A stretch of DNA of 34,181 bases from an uncultured bacterium (GCA_903873475.1 CAIQON010000112.1:1-34181), one strand, 5' to 3'; positions 1-7,750 are shown, counted from the first letter of the stretch. The notes: a model not told the origin generated them from the sequence alone. Program-made: numbers and translations.

Positions 1-179
1 CCGTTGCGCAGCGAGCCGGTAAGGTCGCGCGAGGCCTGCGCCATGTTGCGCGATTCCATGCGCGCGCTCAGGCGGGTCAACTGGGAATCGATCGCGCTCT
101 GCTGGGCGTTGGCTGGCGTCATGCCGATGGCTGCAAAACCGGTGACGGCGAGAAATCGGAACAGTGTCTTGGTGAGCAC
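1..179 (-). CDS. Exported protein of unknown function (partial, N-terminus only)
   Basis: This minus-strand reading frame is not in the ORF track because it starts with GTG and runs off the left edge. It opens with a typical Sec signal peptide: a basic start (MLTKTLFRFL), a hydrophobic stretch, then a TPANA cleavage-like site followed by QQSAID. A GAGAGG ribosome-binding site lies about seven bases before the GTG. The mature part begins with a polar, probably helical segment (SQLTRLSARMESRN) that could form a coiled coil. It is therefore probably periplasmic or outer-membrane associated. Only about 59 residues are visible and I do not recognise the family. The overlapping plus-strand ORF at 4-210 is a shadow. 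Confidence 0.6.
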   Translation of the reverse strand, partial: MLTKTLFRFLAVTGFAAIGMTPANAQQSAIDSQLTRLSARMESRNMAQASRDLTGSLRN

Positions 180-359
180 GGGGGCCTCTCGTTTCCCGTT
201 GGACAGGTAAGTTCCTGATAACGGCCGGCGGCGCTGCTTCTTGAGTACCGGACGGCAACACGGCCGAACCTGACTGTCGAGACAACCCGGCTCCCGGCCA
301 TCCGCACCGGCCGGCTCATGGCCAGCCCGGTGGTGGCCCTGCCATCCGCCGCACCGGCA

Positions 360-1853
360 TCATCGCCTCGGCACCGCGAGGTCAGCGCGGACCAGCGCGT
401 CGACGTCGGCCTGGATCAATGTCCAGAACGGATTGCTGCGCAGCCGGGTCAGCGACCCGAGTGCGATGGTCGTCGCCCCGTTCTCCCCGCGCACCAGCCA
501 TGAACCGATGCTCGGAATACCTTCGCGCCCGCTGCCGGGGATGAAGCCGTACACCGGGTCATCGGGCGGGAACGGCAACGCGACATGACTCAGCGACACA
601 AGACCTGCCGGCCAGGAGAGCCCGGTTTCCTGTGTGTTACGGGTCCCGTCGGGGGTGGTACGTTCGAGGTCAACCCGGTCGTCACCGGTGCGGGCGTTGC
701 TCACGATGTCGAGCGTGTAGCGGCGTGGCATCTGGTGCAGTCGTGCGATCAGCGCGCCGGCTTCCGGGCGCTGCACGCCGTTCATGACCGCGATGCGATT
801 GACATCGAACATCACCAGCCGATGCCTTGCATCGGGCAGGCGCGCATAAAGCATGTCGACCACACCGGTTGCGCCGACCGAAGCATCGACTGCCGATTGC
901 CAGGTGACTACCGGCGGCAACTGCGCGATGCGCCCGGATTCAACGGCGCTGGCGAGGGACCGGCTCAGTGAACGGGTTGCCCGGTTGACCTGCCGCGCAG
1001 CGTTGACCGGAAACGAGTTGAACTTGAACGGGTCGTACTCGGCTATCACCTGCTGCCAGCGCACCTTCTCCAGAACCGGGATCGGCACCACGCTGAACAG
1101 GTCGATTATCTCGGCCAGCCGTGCGACCTGGGTGAGCGCGACCGCCGGCGACATCAGCAGCACCCGGTCGGGCTTGCGCAGTGTGCCGTCCTCGAGCGCA
1201 TCGAGTGCATACAGCATCGAAAGCGTACCGCCGGTCGAGTAGCCCCCGATGTAGAACGGCTGGCCCGGAGGCGTGCGCGCCGCCACATCGCGAGCCGCCA
1301 TGCGCACCGCGGCTGTCCAGTCGCGCGTGGACATCCGTACCATCATCGACGGCAGCGTGCCGTGTCCGGGCAGCCGCAGGACGGTGACCTCGAAGCCGCG
1401 GGCATGAAGCGTGTCCGCGAGCGCCTTCATCGAATAGGGCGCGTCGGTCAGCCCGTGGATGAGCAGCGCCGAGCCGACCGGGCGCGCCGGCGTGAGGCGG
1501 AACGACCGGTTGTACCGAGTCCCGTCGGCCAGCCGGTTCAACGGGCCGCCCTTGTCGAACCGACCGAACTTCACCGATTCCGTGGCGCGATCCCACCCGG
1601 CGATGGTCCGCTCGAGCTCTGCGAACAGTCGTTCTTCCAGTCGCCGATAGCCGTCGAAATCGAGGTCGGCCTGTCCGAACGCGGTGAACTCTTCGTGCAG
1701 GCGAGCGGTGTGCCAGCGTTCGAGCGGCGGCAATGCGCCCACCGCATACAGCGTGAAGCCGAAGACGACGGCAAGTCCCAGCGCCATCGCGGCTGCGGCG
1801 AACCGCCATGCAAGCCAGGCGGCTCGCCGGGATATCGCCCACTTCCGACGCAT
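360..1853 (-). CDS. Membrane-anchored alpha/beta hydrolase (serine hydrolase)
   Basis: The 497-residue protein starts with a basic segment and one hydrophobic helix (about residues 13-40), so it is probably anchored in the inner membrane with the catalytic part outside. The alpha/beta-hydrolase fold is shown by LLIHGLTDAP (oxyanion-hole HG motif, about residue 130) and the nucleophile elbow GYSTGG (about residue 208), a good G-x-S-x-G match. A late SLSHVALPF segment is a plausible site for the catalytic histidine. The substrate cannot be deduced; a lipase/esterase or lysophospholipase-like role fits the fold. ATG at 1853 lies 16 bases after the lipoprotein gene stop, so the two are probably co-transcribed. 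The ORFs at 940-1842 and on the plus strand are shadows. Confidence 0.8.
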   Translation of the reverse strand: MRRKWAISRRAAWLAWRFAAAAMALGLAVVFGFTLYAVGALPPLERWHTARLHEEFTAFGQADLDFDGYRRLEERLFAELERTIAGWDRATESVKFGRFDKGGPLNRLADGTRYNRSFRLTPARPVGSALLIHGLTDAPYSMKALADTLHARGFEVTVLRLPGHGTLPSMMVRMSTRDWTAAVRMAARDVAARTPPGQPFYIGGYSTGGTLSMLYALDALEDGTLRKPDRVLLMSPAVALTQVARLAEIIDLFSVVPIPVLEKVRWQQVIAEYDPFKFNSFPVNAARQVNRATRSLSRSLASAVESGRIAQLPPVVTWQSAVDASVGATGVVDMLYARLPDARHRLVMFDVNRIAVMNGVQRPEAGALIARLHQMPRRYTLDIVSNARTGDDRVDLERTTPDGTRNTQETGLSWPAGLVSLSHVALPFPPDDPVYGFIPGSGREGIPSIGSWLVRGENGATTIALGSLTRLRSNPFWTLIQADVDALVRADLAVPRR

Positions 1854-1869
1854 CGCCGGACGCGACGAC

Positions 1870-2286
1870 CTAACGGACAGGATGGATCACCCCGCTGTCG
1901 ACCCGCACCCGTTGCCCGGGTCGGTAGGCAGGAAGCTCCTTGACGCGCACCGTACGGTCGATGCCGTCTTCGAAGCGGATCTGCACGATCCAGACCGCCG
2001 TCGCACTGGCGCGCGCAGCCATCGAGCTGCCGGCCATCGAACCGCCGATGCTGCCTGCGGTCGCGGCCACGGTCTGCCCGAAGCCGCCCCCGATCTGCCC
2101 GCCGAGCACTGCGCCGACAACCGCGCCGCCGATGGCCCCGGCCATCGACGCACCGGTCGACGCCTCGGTGGTCTCCTGGATCGCCAGCACGACACCGGTG
2201 CCACTGATGTTCGCCCCCGGTGATGTCGTCGCACACCCGGCCAGCGCGAGCACGAAGGCGACGAGTACCACCATCAATCGGCGCAT
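1870..2286 (-). CDS. Glycine-zipper outer-membrane lipoprotein (SlyB / 17-kDa antigen-like)
   Basis: This 138-residue protein begins with a lipoprotein signal peptide ending in the lipobox LAGC (Cys about residue 18), followed by TTSPG. No Asp follows the Cys, so outer-membrane sorting is expected. The centre (about residues 45-90) is a Gly/Ala-rich glycine-zipper segment with small residues at regular spacing (GAIGGAVVGAVLGGQIGGG). The C-terminus is a small beta-rich domain (VWIVQIRFEDG to GQRVRVDSG). This is the layout of SlyB/PcpP lipoproteins and of the rickettsial 17-kDa antigen family. These proteins are linked to envelope integrity, but a specific role is not known. It starts three bases after the stop of the upstream binding-protein gene. 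Confidence 0.85.
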   Translation of the reverse strand: MRRLMVVLVAFVLALAGCATTSPGANISGTGVVLAIQETTEASTGASMAGAIGGAVVGAVLGGQIGGGFGQTVAATAGSIGGSMAGSSMAARASATAVWIVQIRFEDGIDRTVRVKELPAYRPGQRVRVDSGVIHPVR

Positions 2287-2289
2287 GGC

Positions 2290-3138
2290 CTATTCTCCGA
2301 GTGCGTTCAGGTAGTACATCGACGCAAGCAACGGTCCGGGACGGCCAAGCTTGGAAAACCAGCGGTCGTACACCTCGACGATCTGCTGCCCGCTGTAGAC
2401 CTGTGCGAGGGCCCGGTTCACCGCCAGCCGGAACGCCGCATCACGGCGCATCATCAGCGCGTACGGCTCGAGCGAGAAATCCTCATCGGCGAGGGTGAAC
2501 TCGCCGCCCTTGCTGCCGAGCAGGACACGTCCGATCAGCGCCAGCCGATCGTTGGCGAACGCATCGATCTTCTGGCCGGTGAGCGCACTCACCACATCGC
2601 GATCATCGCGCAGCACGACCACCTGCGCGTCGATCTTGCGTTCCTTGAGCACGCTGCGCAATCGGGGCTCGGTCGTGCTTCCGGCGAGCACGCCCACCCG
2701 CTTGCCGGCAAGCTCGGCGAGCGTGCGCGGCCCGATGCCGGCGGTCACGAAACTGGCGCCGTCGACGAAGATCAGGCTGGAGAAGTCGACCTGCTCGAGC
2801 CGGCCGAGGGTGACCGTCGTCGTGCCGCACTCGAGGTCCACGCTACCGCTGGCAACCTGGGCAATGCGGTTGTCTGCGGTCACCGGAACCCACTTGATCG
2901 CAAGGCCGGGCACCTTCAACTGCTGCTCGAGGTTCGCCACCACCCGCTTGCACAGGTCGACCGAATAGCCGGCTGGCTGCCCGTCGGGTGCTGCAAACGA
3001 GAACGGCGCGGCTTCGGTGCGATAGCCGAGCACGATGCTCTTGCTGTCCGCGATCCGCTTGAGCGTGCTGCCCGGCTGCGCATGCGCGCTGCAGGCGATC
3101 AACATGCCGACGATGCAGTAAAGGACACGGATGTTCAT
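2290..3138 (-). CDS. Amino-acid ABC transporter periplasmic binding protein (SBP family 3)
   Basis: The 282-residue product has a Sec signal peptide (about residues 1-20, cleavage after CSAHA). The mature protein has the family-3 solute-binding layout: GYRTEAAPFSF at the first ligand-binding strand, GYSVDLCKRV, then ECGTTTVTLGR around the hinge, and GKRVGVLAGST with a later DAFANDRLAL in the second lobe. The same pattern occurs in GltI/AatJ-type glutamate/aspartate receptors, so an acidic or polar amino-acid ligand is likely but not proven. No permease or ATPase lies next to it, so it either uses a transporter encoded elsewhere or the system is incomplete here. The stop is three bases before the lipoprotein ATG. 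Confidence 0.85.
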   Translation of the reverse strand: MNIRVLYCIVGMLIACSAHAQPGSTLKRIADSKSIVLGYRTEAAPFSFAAPDGQPAGYSVDLCKRVVANLEQQLKVPGLAIKWVPVTADNRIAQVASGSVDLECGTTTVTLGRLEQVDFSSLIFVDGASFVTAGIGPRTLAELAGKRVGVLAGSTTEPRLRSVLKERKIDAQVVVLRDDRDVVSALTGQKIDAFANDRLALIGRVLLGSKGGEFTLADEDFSLEPYALMMRRDAAFRLAVNRALAQVYSGQQIVEVYDRWFSKLGRPGPLLASMYYLNALGE

Positions 3139-3229
3139 TCGATTTCTCCGGAGTTCGACAGGCTTGAAAACTCGCGAATGCTACAGGCAGGTGCCGGCCG
3201 GGACCAGTGGGACACCAGTGGGCCGCCCT

Positions 3230-5263
3230 CTACCGGGCCGGACCGAACAGTCGCCGGACCGCGCCCACCGCGCCCTCGGCCGCGGTGCCGCGTTGCCCCT
3301 CGGCCGTCGTGCCGCGTTCCCCGCTGCCGCGTTCGCCGTCGGCTGGCCCGCCCGCGAGCGCCGTCCGGCAGGGCGCGGGATCGGATGTACCCCGGCGCAG
3401 GATCGCCTCGCCAAGCAGGGACAGCCCCCCGGTGGCGACTGCGCCACCGACGGTCGCAGCCGCACGCAGCGCACCCAGGGTGTCCAGCCGGATGCCGGGT
3501 GCATTGATCGGCCCGGTCAGACGGACGATCTCCGCCAGTTGTCCGGGCCCGACGCCGATACCCTCGTTGATCGTCGGCCGGATCGCCAGATCGAGCGATT
3601 CGCTCCGCAGGTCGATCGTTCCCGCAGCGACCACGTTGACCTTGCTCGTCTGGTAGGCGATCGTGCGCCGCACGGTAATCACGCCGTCCTTCGCCGGCAG
3701 CCGCACTGCCATGCACTGCAGTTCGGTGAACCGGTCGGTGGCATGGAACGGGTTGATGGCCGATGACAGCCGGGTCAGAAGATCGCCGCCGAAATCGAGT
3801 CCACCGGCGGCAACGCGCGCCTTGCCGACCGACAGGATCAGCTCGCCATTGGCGCTCGCCGCCAGCGCGCGCGGCGAGTTGCCGCTGCCGGCGAAGCGCA
3901 GCGTGAAATCGGTGCGCCCGCCAGTCATGCGGGCGCGCCTTCCGTCGGCGGTGAGCTTCTCCATCGACACCTGCCTGCCGGTCGCCTCGACACGTACCCG
4001 CGGGCGCTTCTGCGACGCATCGATGTTCGCAGTGGCGTGCAATTCACCGTCGGCGAGCCGCATCCGGGCGGACTTCACATCGAGGATGCCGCCATGCGCG
4101 CCCGCCTCCACCTTGACCTCGGCCAGCTCCAGGCCGCTGCGAAGCCGCAACAGATCGATGGCGATCAGCGCGTCGATCTCGTGCTGGCGGATCAGGTCGA
4201 ACGGCAAGGGCGTATCGGGAAACACACGCTGGCTGGGCTTCGCCGCCTTGGGCTCAGGGGCAGGACCGACATTCGCCATGTCCAGGGTGGCCGTACGCAG
4301 TTCGAGCCCGATGTGCGGACGCTTGCCTCCACTGGCATAGCTCGCCTTGCCGGTGAGCTGATTCTTGCCGAACACGAGCGTCAACGGGTCGAGCACGACC
4401 CGGGTCGGCGTGCCGCGCGCATGCACGGTGAGCGACACCGGCACCGGAATGTCGAGCGTCACGCCGGCAAACGGCTGCAGTGCATCCGGCCTGGAGAGGG
4501 CGGCTGCAACGTTCAGATCGAACGCCGTATGCGGCAACGTGAGCGTGCCACGCGCGGTGGCACTGGCCCCGTCGGTCGCGAATGCAAGATCGATCGGCAG
4601 GCCGGGACCGCCGGATCCGATGGATGCCAGCGTCGGCACCATGCCCTTCACGGTGAAACCGGCACCGTTGAACTTGCCTTCAAGATCGAGGCGGTCGCCA
4701 CCGCTGCGCTGGAGGGCGATATCCAGGCGGTCGATGCCAAGCGTGTGCGTCTGGCCACTGCGGCCATCGCGCCAGAGGACACGGCCCTGCTCGACATGCC
4801 CGGCCTCGAGGACGAGGCGAGGTTCGCGGCTGCTGCTGGCCTCGCTCGGCGCGCTGCCCGAGGATCCATCGATCTGCCAGTTGCCTCGGCCACGGGCATC
4901 CGTTTCCAGCAGCAGTTCGAGGCCTCTCAGGTCGAGCTTTCCGATCTCGATCCGGCCGCGCAACAATCCGGACCAGCCGATGTCGCCTTCGATCCGCTTC
5001 ACGCTGGCCATCTCCGGTGACGATCCCCACGGCGCATTGGCCAGGCGAACATCCTCGACCACGACCCGCAGGCGCGGGAACAGCCTGACCCCGACCGGTC
5101 CGTGCACGGTCAACGTGCGGCCAGTCGCTGCTTCCACCCGTACCGCCTGGGCCCGGACCATCGCGCCCAGATCGGCGCGCTGCACCCACCAGGCCAGCAA
5201 CGCGACGGCAGCCACGACCAGCAGCACAGCCGACAGCGCGACTTTCCGGAGAAGTCGATTCAT
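3230..5263 (-). CDS. AsmA-family envelope protein
   Basis: The 677-residue protein has one N-terminal membrane helix (about residues 9-27) followed by the AsmA N-terminal pattern: conserved segments around TGRTLTVHGPV, LFPRLRVVVEDVRLAN and ASVKRIEGDIGWSGLLRGRIEIGKL. The rest is long and beta-rich, with the AsmA C-terminal region near FRTNID-like LRFAGSG and IVRLTGPINAPGIRLD. AsmA-like proteins are inner-membrane anchored, periplasmic bridge-like proteins linked to phospholipid movement and outer-membrane assembly. The last about 45 residues are hydrophilic and low in complexity, with repeated ERG/AEG units, which is not typical of the domain. The gene stands alone, 91 bases upstream of the binding-protein gene. 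The large plus-strand ORFs over it are shadows. Confidence 0.85.
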   Translation of the reverse strand: MNRLLRKVALSAVLLVVAAVALLAWWVQRADLGAMVRAQAVRVEAATGRTLTVHGPVGVRLFPRLRVVVEDVRLANAPWGSSPEMASVKRIEGDIGWSGLLRGRIEIGKLDLRGLELLLETDARGRGNWQIDGSSGSAPSEASSSREPRLVLEAGHVEQGRVLWRDGRSGQTHTLGIDRLDIALQRSGGDRLDLEGKFNGAGFTVKGMVPTLASIGSGGPGLPIDLAFATDGASATARGTLTLPHTAFDLNVAAALSRPDALQPFAGVTLDIPVPVSLTVHARGTPTRVVLDPLTLVFGKNQLTGKASYASGGKRPHIGLELRTATLDMANVGPAPEPKAAKPSQRVFPDTPLPFDLIRQHEIDALIAIDLLRLRSGLELAEVKVEAGAHGGILDVKSARMRLADGELHATANIDASQKRPRVRVEATGRQVSMEKLTADGRRARMTGGRTDFTLRFAGSGNSPRALAASANGELILSVGKARVAAGGLDFGGDLLTRLSSAINPFHATDRFTELQCMAVRLPAKDGVITVRRTIAYQTSKVNVVAAGTIDLRSESLDLAIRPTINEGIGVGPGQLAEIVRLTGPINAPGIRLDTLGALRAAATVGGAVATGGLSLLGEAILRRGTSDPAPCRTALAGGPADGERGSGERGTTAEGQRGTAAEGAVGAVRRLFGPAR

Positions 5264-5357
5264 CCTGCCCCCTGCACGCGATACAGGCGAGCAGGCTACT
5301 CCTTACCGCGGCAGGGATGCAGCCGCCGCCGCAACCTTGTCGCCTGGCCTGACCTGC

Positions 5358-5424
5358 CGGGTTCTTCGGACGACCGATCCGTTGAGAATGGCGTGATCCG
5401 TTTTGGGCGGGTTCTTCGGACGAC
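5358..5424. repeat. 17-base direct repeat pair, 50-base period
   Basis: CGGGTTCTTCGGACGAC occurs at 5358-5374 and again at 5408-5424. The second copy runs straight into the att-like tRNA remnant. A related TTCGGACGAC lies at 7623-7632, just below the intact tRNA-Thr. The repeats may be integrase arm sites or scars of repeated integration. That is inference; only the sequence repetition is observed. Confidence 0.7.
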
Positions 5425-5453
5425 TACAAACAGGCTGATGGTGCGGATACAGG
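5418..5453 (-). repeat. Distal att-like repeat (degenerate tRNA-Thr 3' end)
   Basis: This segment matches 7636-7672 over about 36 bases with one mismatch (5433 against 7651) and one missing C (in the acceptor stem). The shared part contains the CCA end, the 3' acceptor strand, part of the T stem, and about 20 bases beyond the CCA. It lies in the same orientation as the intact tRNA, as expected for the far end of an element integrated into a tRNA 3' end. The rest of the tRNA is absent, so it is not a functional gene. Confidence 0.7.
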
Positions 5454-5795
5454 GATCGCATTCGTCGCTGCATCCTTCATGAATGCTAGCTTTTGGCTTT
5501 CAGAAAAGTCCGGATACCCCCAAAAGTACCCCCAGACACCACGCGCGCCCACCGTGCGCCGCCTGTGCCCATGCCGTTTCATCGTCTAAGCTCCTGTCTG
5601 GGCGGCTTTCGCCGCCTATCGGAGCAGAGACTTCACTTATCCGGGTGTCTGAATTTCTGGGGCCCGCTCGCACACCCTCAGCCGTGTTCATGGTGAATCC
5701 CCTGTCGTGCGGTCATCCGCCGTTCCATCACTATTCGTCCCATCTCGACAGGCTATTCATCCGCTGGTTCAGTGCCTGGGGCCTCGTCCGCCGGC

Positions 5796-6770
5796 TCAGC
5801 CGTCGACGCGGACACCGGCCTCGCGGATCACCTGCGCCCAGCGGCGTGCCTCGTCGGCGAGGAACGCGGCGAAGCGCGCGTTTTCCTCGGCGCTCGCCGG
5901 ATCGGCCCCGAGCGCGGCGAGCCGCTCGCGCACCTCGGGCAGGCGCAGCGTGCGCTCGAGTTCCAGGGACAGCGTCCCGAGGATCGGGCGCGGGATGCCG
6001 ACGGGCGCCAGCACGCCGTAGAAGCCCACCGAGCGGAAGCTCGGCAACCCGGACTCGGCCAGCGTGGGCAGGTCGGGTTGCGCGCCGAGTCGCCGCTCCG
6101 ATCCCGAGGCGAGCAGCGTGAGCTTGCCCGCGCGTGCGAGCGGCGCCGCGGCCGGATAGTTGACGAACAGGTAGTCGACGCGACCGGCCATCAGTTCGTT
6201 GAGGGCGGCGGTACTGCCGTTGAAGGGGACGTGCACGGCCCGGATGCCGGTCATGCGGTTGAACATCTCGCCGGACAGGTGTGGGGTCGACCCCACGCCG
6301 ACAGAGGCGAGGTTCGCGGCACCGTCGCGCGCCCGCGCCCAGTCCACCAATTCCTTCACGCTTCGCGCCTGCAGGCGGGGCGAGGCCACCAGCACGTTGG
6401 GCGCGGTGGCTACCAGTCCCACGGGCACGAAGTCCGATACCCGGTACTGGGGCTTTGCATGCAGGCTCACCAGCACCACGAAGGGCGCGCTGGCGAACGA
6501 GATCGTGTGGCCGTCGGCCGCCGCGCGCGCGCCCAGCCCGTAGGCGAGCATGCCGCCACCGCCGGGCCTCGGGTCGACCACCAGCGGCTGGCCCAGCGCC
6601 TCGCCCCAGCGCGGGGCGAGCACGCGCGCCATGACGTCGGAGAGGCCTCCCGCGGGCGAATTGACGATCCAGCGGATCGGCTTCTGCGGCCATCCCCGGA
6701 CGTCCTGCGCCGGTTGCGCGGCCGCTGGAATAGCGAGAAACAATAGCGCCGTAACTATCGCGGTTCGCAT
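5796..6770 (-). CDS. Bug-family (TctC) periplasmic binding protein
   Basis: The 324-residue protein has a short Sec signal peptide (about residues 1-18, AIPAAAQ) and the family hallmarks: WPQKPIRWIVNSPAGGLSDVMAR near the N-terminus, VVDPRPGGGGMLA, then NLASVGVGSTPHLSGEMF and HVPFNGSTAALNELMAGRVDYLF in the ligand cleft. The C-terminal half holds SERRLGAQPDLPTLAESGLP, also standard. The family binds carboxylates and related small molecules for tripartite tricarboxylate transporters, but many members are orphans. No TctA/TctB gene is present here, so this one is an orphan with unknown ligand. It lies between the att-like repeats, on the same strand as the truncated integrase. Confidence 0.9.
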   Translation of the reverse strand: MRTAIVTALLFLAIPAAAQPAQDVRGWPQKPIRWIVNSPAGGLSDVMARVLAPRWGEALGQPLVVDPRPGGGGMLAYGLGARAAADGHTISFASAPFVVLVSLHAKPQYRVSDFVPVGLVATAPNVLVASPRLQARSVKELVDWARARDGAANLASVGVGSTPHLSGEMFNRMTGIRAVHVPFNGSTAALNELMAGRVDYLFVNYPAAAPLARAGKLTLLASGSERRLGAQPDLPTLAESGLPSFRSVGFYGVLAPVGIPRPILGTLSLELERTLRLPEVRERLAALGADPASAEENARFAAFLADEARRWAQVIREAGVRVDG

Positions 6771-6972
6771 GTGATCTTCCAGGCAGGTGATAGATCCGGC
6801 AGGTTACCGGGCTGTCCGCCCTCGCTCAAGTCGCCTGGCGCCTGCGCTTCTAGTCCTCGCGCGCGCGTACTGGTCGGGTTCCCCCCGATCATGCGTTGCC
6901 TTTCGTTATCCGGAAACAGCGGCTGGCCATGGCCGCGCAGATCTACTTCTGACGGCTACGAAAAAGGGGGGA

Positions 6973-7458
6973 TTACCGGGCAACGTCGATTGCCCCCCGG
7001 CTTTCTACCCGCCGCGCGCACGCCAGCAACACGGGCGCCGTTACCGCATCCATCGGCAGCGCGCCGATCCACGGGTAGAGGTTCACTTCCAACCGTCGGA
7101 CGATCTTCGCGTGATAGCCCACCGGCCAGGCCGGTCGCTGTTTGTCGGTCCATTCCTGCGCGACGACCTCGAAAGAGTTTGCAGCCCGCTCGGCCCGCGC
7201 TGCCTTCGCTGCTCGGCGTGCGTCGCTCGGGTCGACGCCCTCGGCCAGCAACCGGCGCGCATCTTCGGCACGCGTCCGGGCGAGTGTCAGCGGCACCTCG
7301 GGGTACACCCCGAGTGCCAGCAGCTTTTCCTTCCCGTCGAAACGGTACTTCAAGCGCCAGCGCCGCCCGCCTTCCGGCGTGACCAGCAGGAACAGCCCGC
7401 CGCCGTCAAAAAGCTTGACGGGCTTCGCTTTCTTGATCGCGGCATCGGTGAGCGGCAT
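6973..7458 (-). pseudogene. Truncated P4-type tyrosine recombinase (integrase)
   Basis: The preserved part is the N-terminal DUF4102/SAM-like DNA-binding region: MPLTDAAIKKAK, KLFDGGGLFLLVTPEGGRRW, ALGVYPEVPLTLARTRAE and AEGVDPS are textbook for this family. The frame ends after about 161 residues at VESRGAIDVAR, where family members usually continue into ARR-x-RQ and the catalytic domain with the R-H-R-Y residues. That domain is missing here, whereas full-length members have about 400 residues. ATG at 7458 has AAGGG six bases upstream and begins the conserved sequence, so the 39 extra residues of the track ORF are probably not translated. It should be inactive as a recombinase. Its position next to tRNA-Thr marks it as the integrase of the decayed island. 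Confidence 0.85.
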
Positions 7459-7492
7459 TCGGTGCCCTTTCCAGACGGCGGATTGGTCGCGT

Positions 7493-7541
7493 ACCCCCAC
7501 GGGTAGCGAGATACCCCCGAAACGCACCCCCACATGCCCCC
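7493..7541. repeat. C-rich ACCCCC iterons upstream of the integrase
   Basis: Units ACCCCC start at 7493, 7513 and 7526, with a fourth CCCCC at 7537. The ATACCCCC / ACCCCC pair is echoed at the island's left end (5514-5533) with nearly the same spacing. Such blocks upstream of this kind of integrase could bind the integrase or a regulator. That role is inference. Confidence 0.4.
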
Positions 7542-7586
7542 GGCTGTAAAGGGACACTACCGGACAGTCCCGCACCCTCCAGACGT

Positions 7587-7612
7587 AAAAAAACCCGCAG
7601 ATACGCGGGTTT
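7587..7612 (-). terminator. Rho-independent terminator of tRNA-Thr
   Basis: On the minus strand an 8-base-pair stem (AAACCCGC / GCGGGTTT) with a 6-base loop is followed by an uninterrupted run of T residues. It lies about 45 bases past the tRNA 3' end, in the right orientation to end the tRNA transcript before the integrase remnant. Confidence 0.85.
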
Positions 7613-7635
7613 AGGCTGGCTATTCGGACGACTCT

Positions 7636-7672
7636 GGACGACTACAAACAAGCTGATGGTGCCGGATACAGG
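7636..7672 (-). repeat. tRNA-proximal att-like repeat
   Basis: This copy covers the 3' end of the intact tRNA-Thr gene and about 20 bases beyond it. It pairs with 5418-5453 as a direct repeat with one mismatch and one gap. It includes the CCA end, so integration here kept the tRNA functional. Confidence 0.65.
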
Positions 7673-7732
7673 ATTCGAACCCGTGACCTTCGGTTTACAA
7701 AACCGCTGCTCTACCAACTGAGCTAATCCGGC
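7657..7732 (-). tRNA. tRNA-Thr (anticodon TGT)
   Basis: Read on the minus strand, the 76 bases fold as a complete cloverleaf: acceptor GCCGGAT paired with ATCCGGC, D-arm GCTC/GAGC around AGTTGGTA, anticodon loop TTTGTAA giving TGT, variable loop AGGTC, T-arm with TTCGAAT, discriminator A and encoded CCA. The anticodon stem has one G-A mismatch at its base (positions 27-43). The UGU anticodon and close likeness to known tRNA-Thr sequences support threonine. The gene stands alone with its own promoter and terminator, and served as the insertion site for the island below it. Confidence 0.95.
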
Positions 7733-7744
7733 AGGTCTGCGCGA

Positions 7745-7750
7745 AGTATA
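7745..7750 (-). promoter_or_regulatory. -10 box of the tRNA-Thr promoter
   Basis: TATACT on the minus strand lies 12 bases before the tRNA 5' end, which would give a leader of about five bases. No good -35 box is visible at 17 bases. That zone instead holds two adjacent palindromes (7761-7770 and 7773-7784). Confidence 0.5.

Larger units (their letters stand above)
5264..5795. other. 532-base region without a firm gene, left end of the tRNA-Thr island
   Basis: This stretch between the AsmA and Bug genes contains two copies of a 17-base repeat 50 bases apart, a degenerate copy of the tRNA-Thr 3' end with its flank (5418-5453), a C-rich pair of ACCCCC units like the one upstream of the integrase, and a perfect 6-bp hairpin with a GAAA loop on the minus strand (5601-5616). 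A 52-codon minus-strand ORF (5582-5424) has an AGGAG upstream but ends inside the att-like repeat. No known protein family is visible. The codon pattern and lower GC between about 5375 and 5530 differ from the flanking genes. Confidence 0.6.
5418..7672. mobile_element. Decayed tRNA-Thr-integrated element (about 2.25 kb remnant)
   Basis: The remnant is bounded by direct repeats of the tRNA-Thr 3' end (5418-5453 and 7636-7672). It contains a truncated P4-type integrase next to the tRNA and one intact Bug-family gene. Integrases with the DUF4102 N-terminal domain commonly insert into tRNA 3' ends and lie beside the intact tRNA, as here. Two C-rich blocks of similar design (5516-5533 and 7493-7541) suggest the upstream region of a second integrase was once near the left end, so more than one integration may have happened. 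No excision, transfer or phage genes remain, so it should be immobile without outside help. The Bug gene may be cargo or a later insertion. Confidence 0.6.

Noticed and set aside
5601-5616. Hairpin GGCGGC-GAAA-GCCGCC as a terminator
   Set aside because: No T run follows on either strand, so it cannot be called a Rho-independent terminator.
7493-7541. CRISPR-like array suggested by repeated C-rich units
   Set aside because: The units are only 6-8 bases with irregular short spacing, and there are no cas genes.
7459-7575. 39-residue extension upstream of the integrase start
   Set aside because: The family's conserved N-terminus starts at MPLTDAAIKK, with a ribosome-binding site just before it. 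The extension reads through the C-rich iterons.
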